Shown in pieces: positions 1-7,273 of a stretch of 64,000 nucleotides of DNA (position 1 is its first letter; every line of letters begins with the position of its first letter). This DNA comes from Labrenzia sp. R4_2 (GTDB taxonomy: Bacteria; Pseudomonadota; Alphaproteobacteria; Rhizobiales; Stappiaceae), in contig NZ_JAGHRJ010000007.1 in the NCBI RefSeq assembly GCF_017743865.1, positions 1 to 64,000 on the forward strand, given 5' to 3'. The notes beneath the pieces were generated by a model, which saw nothing but the letters and a program-made list of their open reading frames with translations, did no database searches and was not told where the DNA came from. The position numbers and the translations under genes are program-made.

Positions 1-93
1 TACAATACCAAGCGCCCGCACAGCGCATTGAGCTACCGACCACCGGCACCGGAGACCATCGTCCAGATGGACCAAAGCCCAGTCGTGCACTAA
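1..93 (+). CDS. Transposase C-terminus, IS3-type integrase core (5' end outside window)
   Basis: The frame is open from base 1 and translates to YNTKRPHSALSYRPPAPE and a short tail before a TAA stop at 91-93. The 'Y-N-x-x-R-P-H-S-A-L-x-Y-R-P-P' ending is the typical C-terminal signature of IS3/IS481-family DDE transposases, which cut and join IS ends. The catalytic DDE residues lie upstream of the window, so completeness is unknown. It is followed at once by the presumed IS terminal repeat. Confidence 0.75.
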   Translation, partial: YNTKRPHSALSYRPPAPETIVQMDQSPVVH

Positions 94-127
94 CAATCAA
101 AATGGACCACTCAGGTGGGGCAGATCA
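1..127 (+). mobile_element. Right end of an IS3-type insertion sequence (truncated by window edge)
   Basis: The first 93 bases encode the last 30 residues of a transposase, and the segment ends near 127 in a stretch which, read from the outside, begins TGATCTGCCCCACCTGAGTGG. TG...CA ends are usual for IS3/IS481-type elements. Only this end lies in the window, so the partner inverted repeat and target duplication cannot be checked. Confidence 0.6.
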
Positions 128-148
128 GGACCCGCTGGACATCATTTT

Positions 149-320
149 TCATGGCGCAAGCCAACTACCGTTGACCGGTAGAACTGCCCGTGGATAAAAC
201 TTTCATGGATACTCGCAGGGAATGTGACGAGACCTATAATGTCTTCTAGGCGCCCCCAGCGTCCCGCCAGAACACGGGACATAAGAGTCCGCGCTGGGTT
301 TTTCATCTGCTTGGTGGGCG
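149..320 (-). pseudogene. C-terminal remnant of a KduD-like short-chain dehydrogenase, frameshifted
   Basis: On the minus strand the frame reads ...NPARTLMSRVLAGRWGRLED IIGLVTFPAS...FIHGQ, matching the C-terminal part of SDR oxidoreductases of the 2-deoxy-gluconate 3-dehydrogenase type (usual pattern AGRWG-PED-xxxxVFLAS...F-x-HG). After HGQ the family continues with a VDGGWLAR-like end; here that tail (VNGSWLAP then TGA at 149-151) appears only in another frame, so there is a frameshift. No N-terminal Rossmann part is present before the neighbouring gene. The fragment abuts the IS end at 127, so IS-associated gene decay is likely. The start coordinate is approximate. Confidence 0.55.
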
Positions 321-366
321 GCCGTTTTGTCCGTTGGTATATAGCCCGGAACCACGGCATTTCCAT

Positions 367-1284
367 TCACGCCTCATGATCCAATGCCAGGTGGTCGGCG
401 ACGTATGCGCCGCGTTCGCCCATCGGGTGGTCCTTGCCGACTGTGGTGTCAACGCTCGTCTGGTGTTCCAGCTCGGCATTGAGTTCGGCGCCAAAGATGG
501 CGACCACTGCGGAAAACCAGAACCACAGCAAGAGAACGACGATTGACGACAGCGCGCCGTGAATCTCTTCGTAATTGGCGATTTTCTCAACATAGGTCGT
601 AAAGAGCAAAGAGCCAGTAATCCACATCAGCGCGGCGGCGACAGCGCCAACTGTGACCCAACGTGCTTTTGCCTGCCGACGCGACGGGGCGAACCGGTAG
701 GTGATCGACAGGCCGGCAATGACCGCAACGATCAGCAACGGCCAGCGCAAGAACCGCGCAATTAACTCACTGCTGCCTGACAGCGGCAACAGCGATAAGG
801 CGACTGGCAGCGCAAGAAACGCAATTACAGCCACCAAACCAATCAGCAATGCCGCGATCGTCAGACCAAGTGCCGTGAGGTGGAACTCCCAAAGCGGCCG
901 CTCCTCATCCTCCCGGTAGGCGACGGTGATTGCCGTCATCATCGCCCGCACGGCGGCGGCCGCCGCCCAGAATGAAAGGGCCAAGCCAAAGACAGCCTTC
1001 AACGTCAGAGCCGTCTGCCGTTCGTGTTCATCCAATACAGTTTCAAGTTGGTCTTTGATAAGCTGGCTGGAACTCTCAGGCAGGATGGTTCCAACCTCGT
1101 TTACCAAGTCCTGCACGGCCGCTTGCGGGATCAGGAGGTTGGCAATCGCCGAAAAAGCCGTCAAGGCTGGAGCCAGAGCCAGCAAAAAGAAGAAGGCAAC
1201 GCCTGCAGAGATCAGAAATACATTGTCAGCTTGAACCTGGGCGAAGGTCCGCCGAAGAACATCAAACCAGCCTCTCAACGGCAT
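367..1284 (-). CDS. YihY/BrkB-family inner-membrane protein
   Basis: A polytopic inner-membrane protein of the YihY/virulence factor BrkB family; its biochemical role is not established. The sequence begins with the family-typical MPLRGWFDVLRRTFAQVQ lead, followed by about six hydrophobic segments (first at about 26-55) and a polar C-tail ending LALDHEA. The open frame extends to 1440, but an EcfG-type promoter has its -10 at 1356-1359, so transcription would begin after the upstream ATG at 1353. That, plus homology, favours the Met at 1284; no strong Shine-Dalgarno is visible there. Probably a GSR gene of the envelope. Confidence 0.85.
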   Translation of the reverse strand: MPLRGWFDVLRRTFAQVQADNVFLISAGVAFFFLLALAPALTAFSAIANLLIPQAAVQDLVNEVGTILPESSSQLIKDQLETVLDEHERQTALTLKAVFGLALSFWAAAAAVRAMMTAITVAYREDEERPLWEFHLTALGLTIAALLIGLVAVIAFLALPVALSLLPLSGSSELIARFLRWPLLIVAVIAGLSITYRFAPSRRQAKARWVTVGAVAAALMWITGSLLFTTYVEKIANYEEIHGALSSIVVLLLWFWFSAVVAIFGAELNAELEHQTSVDTTVGKDHPMGERGAYVADHLALDHEA

Positions 1285-1355
1285 GTCTCGTACCGAGCGC
1301 GCGCTGCTTCCGCGCTTTGAGAGATGGGTTTGATCGCAATAATTCATATTCATAA

Positions 1356-1380
1356 AACGTTGTCGGAGGGCTTTCGTTCC
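1356..1380 (-). promoter_or_regulatory. EcfG-type promoter upstream of the BrkB-family gene
   Basis: On the minus strand GGAAC (1380-1376), 16 bases, then CGTT (1359-1356): an exact match to the alphaproteobacterial EcfG consensus GGAAC-N16/17-CGTT. It lies inside the longest open frame and so argues for the downstream start at 1284. Confidence 0.8.
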
Positions 1381-1550
1381 GCAAAAACGTTTCTTGGACC
1401 CAAAACCCTGGCTGACTGATTGGCGATGAATTCTATTCACGTGACCAGCACTCCACCAGCCTAGAGCAGTTAGCTAGTTTGAGCGTTTGTTTGCATATCT
1501 ACTTGGGGTGTCGCTCAACCGGATATTCGACGGTATGTTCAGGAACGGAA

Positions 1551-1577
1551 ACGAAAAACGGGCCGCTTTGCGGCCCG
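1551..1577 (-). terminator. Intrinsic terminator after the PRC-barrel gene
   Basis: On the minus strand GGGCCGC-AAA-GCGGCCC (1576-1560) is followed by a T-rich stretch (CGTTTTTCG). It sits about 20 bases past the stop of the PRC-barrel gene. Confidence 0.85.
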
Positions 1578-1598
1578 CTCTTTCGCTGGTAATCTTGG

Positions 1599-2513
1599 TT
1601 ACCCGTTCAGCGTTACAGCGTCGGGATTTTTCCTGTAGGCGGCGGGTTCAAAAGTCTTGGCGTTCTCAAGCTCAGATTTGGTGAACGGTGCCACGACCAA
1701 AAGCGCGCCGTTTTCAGTTTCATACATCTGAAGGCTGTCATAAGACACGGCAACAGGTTTCTCGTTGAACCCCAGAAAGCCACCAACGTCGATAACAACA
1801 GCTTCAGCCTTGCCGTCTTCGTTCAAAAGCACCTGCGATATCTCACCGATGTTCGCGTCTGCGCTGGAATGAACAGAGGATCCGATCAAGGCTTCAGATG
1901 ACACCGTGGCGCTCTGGACACGGGTCTTTTCAGCCGTCCATGATGCAATCGTTTCGTTGAGCCGTTTTTTCGCCGGATCAATCGCTTCGGTCCGGACCGT
2001 TTCATAGGTCTGTTTTGCGCCCTCGGAAATTTTATCGATCTCGGTCTGAACCGCAGAAACCGTCATCCAGTCCGGAATATAATCCGGGCGTTCAAACCCA
2101 TCGGCGTTTTCCAGCTCTGCGCGGGTTACATCGCTGAAAACGTCAAACTCACCGTCTGATTTTGCTGTGAAAGACAGGCGATCATAGTCGATCGCGACAT
2201 CTTTTTCGCCGAGACCGAGAAACCCGCCAACTCCGACAATTGCCGCGCGGATCGAACCATCACGGCTCAAGACCAGGTCGTTCACGGTGCCAATTTCAGT
2301 CGCCTCACCAGTGGAGGTGTTCAAGACCGATTTACCAATCATGTTGGAGGCGAGAAAGCCTGTTGCCGTGTCTGGCTTCACTGTCGACACGTCAAATTCA
2401 TAAATAACGCGATCGTTTTGAAAATCCTTTGAAGTAGTACCGGTGTCCTGAGCCAATGCTGGCGTAGTCAGAACGGCCAGAACAGCTGTAGAGGCAAGAA
2501 GATTGCGGATCAT
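1599..2513 (-). CDS. Secreted protein with two PRC-barrel domains
   Basis: 304 residues. A Sec signal peptide is clear (MIRNLLASTAVLAVLTTPALA, cleavage near residue 22). Two PRC-barrel repeats follow, about residues 45-130 and 200-280; both contain the same VGGFLGLGEK / VGGFLGFNEK core after a 'G-x-V-x-D-L-L'-type strand. An acidic/helical linker separates them. PRC-barrels are small beta domains found in photosynthetic reaction centre H subunits, RimM and many envelope stress proteins; the ligand here is unknown. The open frame runs to 2591, but the ATG at 2513 has a good Shine-Dalgarno (AAGGAGAAG) and exposes the signal peptide. A near-consensus EcfG promoter lies upstream. Confidence 0.88.
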   Translation of the reverse strand: MIRNLLASTAVLAVLTTPALAQDTGTTSKDFQNDRVIYEFDVSTVKPDTATGFLASNMIGKSVLNTSTGEATEIGTVNDLVLSRDGSIRAAIVGVGGFLGLGEKDVAIDYDRLSFTAKSDGEFDVFSDVTRAELENADGFERPDYIPDWMTVSAVQTEIDKISEGAKQTYETVRTEAIDPAKKRLNETIASWTAEKTRVQSATVSSEALIGSSVHSSADANIGEISQVLLNEDGKAEAVVIDVGGFLGFNEKPVAVSYDSLQMYETENGALLVVAPFTKSELENAKTFEPAAYRKNPDAVTLNG

Positions 2514-2564
2514 AGTCTTCTCCTTCACTTGTAAAAATGAGGTGGCCGTGATTGGCACCTCGTA

Positions 2565-2589
2565 AACATCATCAGTTGGGAATGGTTCC
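2565..2589 (-). promoter_or_regulatory. Candidate EcfG-type promoter (TGTT variant) of the PRC-barrel gene
   Basis: Minus strand GGAAC (2589-2585), 16 bases, TGTT (2568-2565). The -35 and spacing are exact; the -10 differs at one base from CGTT. It lies about 50 bases before the start codon. Confidence 0.5.
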
Positions 2590-2619
2590 AAAAAAAACGC
2601 GCCGGTAAGGCGCGTTTTC
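2590..2619 (-). terminator. Intrinsic terminator after the PLDc_N gene
   Basis: Minus strand stem ACGCGCC/GGCGCGT with a short loop followed by eight T residues (plus-strand A run at 2590-2597), directly after the stop at 2623. Confidence 0.85.
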
Positions 2620-2622
2620 TAA

Positions 2623-2808
2623 TTAAGCAAGCTGTCCGCTGCCCCGGGGCCCGGCAAGCAGCCAGACAATGAAACCCACCACAGGGAAGATAAGGATGCC
2701 CAGAATCCAAAGGATCTTTCCGCCGGTAGAAGCGCCGCTCTGGATAATTTTTATGATCGCATAAATGTTCGCGATCAGGACCAGCAAACCGAGAAGACCA
2801 TATTCCAT
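2623..2808 (-). CDS. Small PLDc_N (phospholipase D N-terminal-like) membrane protein
   Basis: 61 residues with two transmembrane helices (MEYGLLGLLVLIANIYAIIK and ILWILGILIFPVVGFIVWLL) joined by a short polar loop and ending AGPRGSGQLA. This is the stand-alone PLDc_N module, also found before cardiolipin-synthase domains; alone it has no catalytic motif and its role is unknown. The frame reaches an ATG at 2832, but AAGGAG is placed eight bases before the ATG at 2808. An exact EcfG promoter precedes it, so it is probably a stress-induced envelope protein. Confidence 0.85.
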   Translation of the reverse strand: MEYGLLGLLVLIANIYAIIKIIQSGASTGGKILWILGILIFPVVGFIVWLLAGPRGSGQLA

Positions 2809-2838
2809 GATTGAAACTCCTTGTTCTGTCATGTTGGA

Positions 2839-2864
2839 AACGGTCCGATAGAGGTTTTGGTTCC
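2839..2864 (-). promoter_or_regulatory. EcfG-type promoter of the PLDc_N gene
   Basis: Minus strand GGAAC (2864-2860), 17 bases, CGTT (2842-2839): exact consensus with the longer permitted spacer. Confidence 0.8.
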
Positions 2865-2937
2865 ATTACACCTGTTGTTGGAAAGGAATCTCCGAAGCGG
2901 TTTGAGCAAGATGGGAACAAATTTCTAAAGAAGAAAT

Positions 2938-2962
2938 GGAACTGAATTCATTCCCGAGCGTT
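2938..2962 (+). promoter_or_regulatory. EcfG-type promoter of the DUF1328 gene
   Basis: GGAAC (2938-2942), 16 bases, CGTT (2959-2962), about 30 bases before the start at 2993. It overlaps the longer open frame from 2936 and so excludes that start. Confidence 0.8.
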
Positions 2963-2992
2963 GAAGAACTGTTACTCAAACAGGAGGATATA

Positions 2993-3163
2993 ATGCTTTC
3001 TTGGGCACTCATGTTTCTCGTCGTTGCACTTGTTGCAGCAGTACTTGGCTTCGGCGGTATTGCCGGTACTGCGGTATCAATTGCAAAACTGATTTTCTTT
3101 GTCGCGATCGCACTATTTTTGATCTCTGCGATCATGCACGTGGTTCGCGGAAGAAGCGCATAA
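2993..3163 (+). CDS. DUF1328 (UPF0391/YtjA-like) small membrane protein
   Basis: 56 residues, almost entirely two hydrophobic helices: [33 protein letters not shown], then a second membrane span and a basic tail HVVRGRSA. Length and the LGFGGIAG...AKL pattern are typical of DUF1328/UPF0391 proteins, which often appear in stress regulons but have no known activity. The start is fixed by AGGAGG a few bases upstream and by the EcfG promoter at 2938-2962. A strong terminator follows immediately, so it is monocistronic. Confidence 0.9.
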   Translation: MLSWALMFLVVALVAAVLGFGGIAGTAVSIAKLIFFVAIALFLISAIMHVVRGRSA

Positions 3164-3172
3164 GCAAAAACT

Positions 3173-3196
3173 GGGCGCCACTGGCGCCCTTTTTTG
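3173..3196 (+). terminator. Intrinsic terminator after the DUF1328 gene
   Basis: GGGCGCC-ACT-GGCGCCC (3173-3189) followed by TTTTTTG. It also separates this gene from the convergent DUF2254 gene. Confidence 0.92.
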
Positions 3197-3202
3197 TGCC
3201 AT

Positions 3203-4513
3203 TTATGATCTTCGCGAAACACTTTGACTTAGCTGCTGTGCTCGCCAGAGGCTGGTTGCAATCTGGGATCTGTCGGCAGGGCTATTCAACTCAAGATTTG
3301 CATCCCGGGCAATATCATAGAGTTGGCGTTTGATCAGAGCCTTGTGCTCTGGACGGCAGACGATAGCCATTTTCCCAAGCGCTGAAATGAGATGGTCCAG
3401 TACCAGGACGTTGGATCTTGCGCATTGGCGCAGCGGGGCCATCGCAGTGTGCAGGATGTCCTTTACGGAAATCAGATCCAGCCACACACGCGGAGCGCCA
3501 TCCTCATCGCATAAAAGGGAACTTGGCGCACCGCGTTGCAAGATACGCGCAAAGCTCGCCGACAAGTGGTCGATCGCGCTGATAGCCGTGTAGGAATCAT
3601 TGATGCCGGGAGACAACGCCCTCAAGCCAATTTCCACCAACAAATGAACTGAAAACTGAATATCTCCCTCCGGGGCCCGGGCTTTGGCGAATTGAAACGC
3701 CAAAAGAACGGGATCGGTGTCACAGCCGTCCTCCTGACATCTCACCTCGGCGATCGGCATGCCCTCGATTACAAATACTCCGGGCGTCACAAGCACCTCA
3801 ATGAACCCATCGTAATGTTTGGCTGTTTCGATCAGATAATCGATGTCAATCGCAGTCACATAACCGCTTCGGTTGCCGTGCACCTTGGTCACCGGTAAGT
3901 CCGGGATTTCCTGACGGTCTGACGTTTTTTCAGGGGGCTCATGGGCAAGAAGAGCGTCAATGGACTGGCGCAACGACGTTTGAATACGCCCAATCTCGGC
4001 ATCCACCCGGATGCGGCCCGCCACGTCGTTTACAAAATAAACCAGCCAGAAAAAGCTCGCCGCCGCCAAGAAAATTGACACGCCAACGGAAAATCGAACT
4101 TCTTTCCCGTCCTCGACAACGAATAGTACAAGCAAGGCGTACAAAAAGGTTGCGCCCAGAAGACCGATGGTGATCTGGGTTGTGCGGTTGCTGGCAAAGG
4201 TCTCCAGCAAACGGGGAGCAATGTTGCCGGCCGCCAGAGTGAAGACCACCAGGGTCAGCGAATAGACCAAGCTGATGACCGACATCATCGCGCCGGCAAT
4301 CGTCGAAAGAACGCTCCGCGCACCTTCGACACTCAGTGTATTGTACCGGAGACTATCGAACACTTTGGCAAGCAGTTCGTTATCATCGATAAACAAGGTA
4401 ATTGGGGCAAGCACTGCGCCAAGAAGCGCAATGCAGACCGGTATGAAAAGAAACCCTTTGATCAGGCGGTAAAGCGCCTGCTCCTTCGCGTTATTCTGGT
4501 AGGCAAGCGCCAA
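3203..4513 (-). CDS. DUF2254 membrane protein, last gene of the nepR-ecfG operon
   Basis: 436 residues. About four membrane spans fill the N-terminal half (around residues 18-40, 75-98, 110-130 and 142-163), followed by a soluble C-terminal half with several conserved acidic/His positions (for example DIDYLIETAKHYDG and ALSPGINDSYTA). This is the DUF2254 architecture; the function is not known. The start codon is TTG at 4513, chosen because AGGAGC sits seven to eight bases upstream, just past the stop of the preceding channel gene (17-base gap). It is therefore likely cotranscribed with nepR-ecfG and the formate/nitrite-type channel. Confidence 0.88.
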   Translation of the reverse strand: MALAYQNNAKEQALYRLIKGFLFIPVCIALLGAVLAPITLFIDDNELLAKVFDSLRYNTLSVEGARSVLSTIAGAMMSVISLVYSLTLVVFTLAAGNIAPRLLETFASNRTTQITIGLLGATFLYALLVLFVVEDGKEVRFSVGVSIFLAAASFFWLVYFVNDVAGRIRVDAEIGRIQTSLRQSIDALLAHEPPEKTSDRQEIPDLPVTKVHGNRSGYVTAIDIDYLIETAKHYDGFIEVLVTPGVFVIEGMPIAEVRCQEDGCDTDPVLLAFQFAKARAPEGDIQFSVHLLVEIGLRALSPGINDSYTAISAIDHLSASFARILQRGAPSSLLCDEDGAPRVWLDLISVKDILHTAMAPLRQCARSNVLVLDHLISALGKMAIVCRPEHKALIKRQLYDIARDANLELNSPADRSQIATSLWRAQQLSQSVSRRS

Positions 4514-4530
4514 GCGATGTGCTCCTGATG

Positions 4531-5412
4531 TCAGATTTCTTTTCGGACCTGCGCATGCGCAATCAAAGCAAAAAGCGCTGTTCCACCAACGATGTTACCC
4601 AAGAGCGTCGGGATCAGGAAAGCTGCAACATCCAAAACACTGGAATGACCGATCCAGACGGCAAACACCGCCTCCACCGATCCGGCGACCACGTGTGTGA
4701 GATCAAGAGCTGCGATCAGCCAGGCCATGAGAAGGATGATGGCGACCTGCGAGTTTTCAGCGCTTGGCAGCAACCAGACCAAGGTTGCGACAATCCACCC
4801 GGCCAGTATGCCACGCAGGAACATTTCATGGTGCGGGATTTCCATCATGTGTATGGAAAGAGATCCAACCGCGTCATAAACCTGGAGCGGCAGAAAAAAG
4901 CCGCTTGCGATCGCGGAGCCGAAGACAAAGCTACCGATCATATTCGCACAGAAAACGATGGCCCACAGACGAGCAACGCACAGATAGGTGTGACGTTTGC
5001 CTGTACTGATTGCCGGCAGGACCGCAGTTAGCGTGTTTTCGGTAAAGAGTTGCTGTCTGGCAAGGATAACGATTAGAAATCCAACGCCATACCCGAGATT
5101 TTCGACCAAATGGCGCCAAGGGGAATCAGGCAGATAGGTCCGGAACAACGCTTCGCCGAGCACGGAAAACCCGATCGAAAGTCCAGCTGCAATGCCCGAC
5201 CACCACAGACTTTTCGGTCTGCGCGCGAGCTCTTCTTCGCCTTCTTGACGGATAATTTCGTAAACAACGGCGGCTTTCAAACGAAGCCGGTCATCTACCT
5301 CGGCAAGATCGTCCGAGGTGAGCCGCGTGCCTTCGTTGTCGAGCCTCTCTTCGGTAATCGGGCTTTTATTGTCTGCCTTTTCGCCGGCAACACGCTCCGG
5401 TTGGCGAGCCAT
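4531..5412 (-). CDS. Formate/nitrite transporter (FNT) family channel
   Basis: 293 residues. A roughly 65-residue charged N-terminal cytoplasmic region (including LKAAVVYEIIRQEGEEELAR) precedes six predicted membrane helices. Family features include the ARQQLFTENTLTAVLP segment and the HHEMFLRGILAGW segment of the FNT pore. FNT proteins are pentameric channels for small monovalent anions or neutral acids (formate, nitrite, hydrosulfide); substrate cannot be told from sequence. The N-terminal extension resembles stress-linked 'YfdC-like' members. The start is supported by AGGAGG six bases upstream. It lies 46 bases behind ecfG in the same orientation, suggesting stress-sigma control by readthrough. 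Confidence 0.88.
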   Translation of the reverse strand: MARQPERVAGEKADNKSPITEERLDNEGTRLTSDDLAEVDDRLRLKAAVVYEIIRQEGEEELARRPKSLWWSGIAAGLSIGFSVLGEALFRTYLPDSPWRHLVENLGYGVGFLIVILARQQLFTENTLTAVLPAISTGKRHTYLCVARLWAIVFCANMIGSFVFGSAIASGFFLPLQVYDAVGSLSIHMMEIPHHEMFLRGILAGWIVATLVWLLPSAENSQVAIILLMAWLIAALDLTHVVAGSVEAVFAVWIGHSSVLDVAAFLIPTLLGNIVGGTALFALIAHAQVRKEI

Positions 5413-5458
5413 AGCTTTCCTCCTGTCCGTAGCGCGAAACTGAGAGAATTTTTTGAAG

Positions 5459-6019
5459 TTAGGGTTGGGCCGAGAGAGCGTTTTGGATCAGTTCGGCAGA
5501 TTCAGCGACCGCGAGCTCCGAGCGCTCAAAGCTCTCCTGACCGCTCATCAATTCCTCCAACCGAGCACGTGCCCGTGAGACCCGGCTTTTGACTGTGCCT
5601 GGCCTCACACCCAAGATGTCGGCCACTTCTTCATATGAGAAGCCGCTTGCCCCAATCAGAATGAGGGCCTCGCGCTGATCATCGGGCAGGACCTGCAGTG
5701 CACTCAGGAAGTCCTTCATCTCCAAATGGCCTGCCTGCTGCGGTTTTGATTCAAGGCTTGCGGCATGTTCGCCATCGGGATCAGCGACCTCACGCTGCAT
5801 TTTCCGGCCAACCGAATAATACTGGTTGCGCAGGATGGTAATCAGCCAAGCCGTCAGGTTCGTGCCTTCGGTGAATTTGTCTTTGTTGGCAATCGCTTTG
5901 GCCAGAGTTTCTTGGACGAGGTCGTCTGCGCGGTCCCGGTTGCCACTGATGGAACGGGCAAACGCTCTCAGGCGCGGAATGGTGTCAACCAGGTCCTGTT
6001 TGAACTTTGCATTGTTCAT
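5459..6019 (-). CDS. ecfG: ECF sigma factor EcfG, general stress response
   Basis: 186 residues. Sigma region 2 lies at about residues 12-80 (RDRADDLVQETLAKAI, then the NLTAWLITILRNQYYS promoter-melting helix) and region 4 at about 100-165 (LPDDQREALILIGASGFSYEEVA and the GVRPGTVKSRVSRAR recognition helix). This is the EcfG type that recruits RNA polymerase to GGAAC/CGTT promoters. It is held off by NepR and released by phosphorylated PhyR. Its ATG overlaps the nepR stop (ATGA), indicating translational coupling of sigma and anti-sigma factor. The divergent phyR completes the switch. Confidence 0.96.
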   Translation of the reverse strand: MNNAKFKQDLVDTIPRLRAFARSISGNRDRADDLVQETLAKAIANKDKFTEGTNLTAWLITILRNQYYSVGRKMQREVADPDGEHAASLESKPQQAGHLEMKDFLSALQVLPDDQREALILIGASGFSYEEVADILGVRPGTVKSRVSRARARLEELMSGQESFERSELAVAESAELIQNALSAQP

Positions 6020-6237
6020 CCCTGTGCCTCTCCACCGGAGTTGCCATCAGACTGATCGGCATCATCAAGCGCGGACAGGAGCTCAAGCATGTCATCGGGA
6101 ACGTCTTCCGAAAGGGCTTCGTCGTAGACCTGTTTCAGCTGATTACCGATCCAGTCTTCCTTGGTCTTTGCGCCCATGTTCGGCCGGATGATACCAGAGC
6201 CGGCAATCGCCTGATCCGGTAAGTTTTTGGTTGGCAT
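6016..6237 (-). CDS. nepR: NepR-family anti-sigma factor
   Basis: 73 residues. The conserved NepR core is at about 24-62 (KTKEDWIGNQLKQVYDEAL, then SEDVPDDMLELLSALD): two helices that bind either EcfG or the sigma-like domain of PhyR. The N- and C-terminal tails are disordered and acidic, as usual. The start at 6237 is chosen because the longer open frame has no family similarity upstream and runs through the promoter at 6287-6311. The stop overlaps the ecfG start by four bases. Confidence 0.95.
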   Translation of the reverse strand: MPTKNLPDQAIAGSGIIRPNMGAKTKEDWIGNQLKQVYDEALSEDVPDDMLELLSALDDADQSDGNSGGEAQG

Positions 6238-6286
6238 GGCTAATTCCCGATATTTGCAGCTGCAGTGGCATGTGAATTGTAGCAGA

Positions 6287-6311
6287 AACGTGTCAGGCAA
6301 AAAAAAGTTCC
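6287..6311 (-). promoter_or_regulatory. EcfG-type promoter of nepR-ecfG (autoregulation)
   Basis: Minus strand GGAAC (6311-6307), 16 bases, CGTT (6290-6287): exact consensus, about 50 bases before nepR. It indicates positive autoregulation of the sigma operon. Confidence 0.88.
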
Positions 6312-6336
6312 ATCTGGCTGGAACTTTTTTTTGCCT
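6295..6336. repeat. 18-bp perfect palindrome between nepR and phyR
   Basis: AGGCAAAAAAAAGTTCCA (6295-6312) and its exact reverse complement (6319-6336) are separated by TCTGGC. Each arm contains one GGAAC -35 element, so the palindrome places the -35 boxes of the two divergent GSR genes back to back. It could also fold as a hairpin with T tracts on both strands. Confidence 0.9.
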
Positions 6337-6344
6337 AGCGCATT
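6320..6344 (+). promoter_or_regulatory. Candidate EcfG-type promoter (CATT variant) of phyR
   Basis: GGAAC (6320-6324), 16 bases, CATT (6341-6344), about 70 bases before phyR. The -10 differs from CGTT at one base, but the same CATT form at the same spacing recurs before gdhA and the dps operon. Confidence 0.5.
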
Positions 6345-6416
6345 TTCTCGTTAAGGGGACGGTCCACGTCATCTGGATAGCCGCGCAGATGCGGCATTTC
6401 ATTAAGGAAAAAATGA

Positions 6417-7220
6417 ATGGCCACGAGTCTTTCTCAAGATATTGCACCTTTGCTTCCCTACCTGCGCCGTTATGCTCGCGCGCTCGCGGGAACCCAGCAA
6501 AGCGGAGATGCTTATGTTCGCGCATGCTTGCAGGCATTAGTTTCAGATCAAAGCATCATCGATACAGGCGATGGCGTGAAGATTGGCCTCTACAGGCTGT
6601 TCCATGTTCTGTGGAATGCGTCCGTCGTTCCGCCCCCAACAACAGACGGCGCGGCATCAATTTTTGAACAGACCGCACAACAGCGCCTTGCCAGCATGGC
6701 GCAGGAAAGCCGGCAGACCTTGTTATTGACGACACTCGAGGGTTTCTCGGTGCCCGAAGCTGCGCGGATTATTCAGAAAAGCCCGGAAGAGGTCACTGAA
6801 CTGATCAAAGACGCCGTAGCTGAAATTGATCGTCAAACGAAAACAAATGTCTTGATCATTGAAGACGAGCCTTTGATCTCGATGGATCTCACCCAGATCG
6901 TTGAGTCGCTAGGCCACTCTGTCCAAGGTGTTTCGCGGACCGCAGACGACGCCATAAAGGCAGCGAAGGCCAACGCTCCGGGGTTGGTGCTTGCCGATAT
7001 TCAGCTGGCGGATGGCTCGTCCGGGGTTGATGCGGTCAAGGCCATCCTGGGCGAGATGTCGGTCCCGGTTATCTTCATCACATCGTTCCCTGAACGCCTG
7101 TTGACCGGAGAGCGGCCGGAGCCGACATTCCTCATTACCAAGCCGTTCAATCCCAACACTGTGAAAGCGGGCATCAGCCAGGCTCTGTTTTTCAAAGGAA
7201 CAGATGCGGTTGCAGCATAG
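6417..7220 (+). CDS. phyR: General stress response regulator PhyR
   Basis: 267 residues. The N-terminal half (about 1-138) is a sigma-factor-like domain mimicking EcfG regions 2 and 4 (SLSQDIAPLLPYLRRYARAL and LEGFSVPEAARIIQKSPEEV). The C-terminal half (about 143-258) is a receiver domain with acidic E149-D150, phospho-acceptor D194 in LVLADIQL and conserved K242 in LITKPF. When phosphorylated, PhyR captures NepR and frees EcfG. The start at 6417 follows an AAGGA box; an overlapping out-of-frame ATG lies four bases earlier. Divergent from nepR-ecfG, sharing the palindromic intergenic region. The HWE kinase at 7643 is a likely phosphodonor. Confidence 0.97.
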   Translation: MATSLSQDIAPLLPYLRRYARALAGTQQSGDAYVRACLQALVSDQSIIDTGDGVKIGLYRLFHVLWNASVVPPPTTDGAASIFEQTAQQRLASMAQESRQTLLLTTLEGFSVPEAARIIQKSPEEVTELIKDAVAEIDRQTKTNVLIIEDEPLISMDLTQIVESLGHSVQGVSRTADDAIKAAKANAPGLVLADIQLADGSSGVDAVKAILGEMSVPVIFITSFPERLLTGERPEPTFLITKPFNPNTVKAGISQALFFKGTDAVAA

Positions 7221-7234
7221 GGCGAAGTTTATGG

Positions 7235-7268
7235 AAGACAAAGGCGGGGACTTTCCCCGCCTTGTCGA
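7235..7268. terminator. Stem-loop between convergent phyR and csbD
   Basis: GACAAAGGCGGGG (7237-7249) pairs with CCCCGCCTTGTC (7255-7266) with one bulged base. There is no long T tract, so it is a terminator-like hairpin serving both convergent genes rather than a classical one. Confidence 0.6.
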
Positions 7269-7273
7269 AGAGC

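Noticed and set aside
1285-1440. N-terminal extension of the BrkB-family gene to 1440
   Set aside because: An exact EcfG promoter lies within it and the family similarity starts at the Met at 1284.
2936-2992. Longer start for the DUF1328 gene
   Set aside because: The EcfG promoter (2938-2962) overlaps this start, and the AGGAGG box serves the ATG at 2993.
6320-6354. GGAAC (6320) with CGTT (6349-6352) as the phyR promoter
   Set aside because: The spacer is 24 bases, outside the 16-17 range; the CATT at N16 is kept instead as a weaker candidate.
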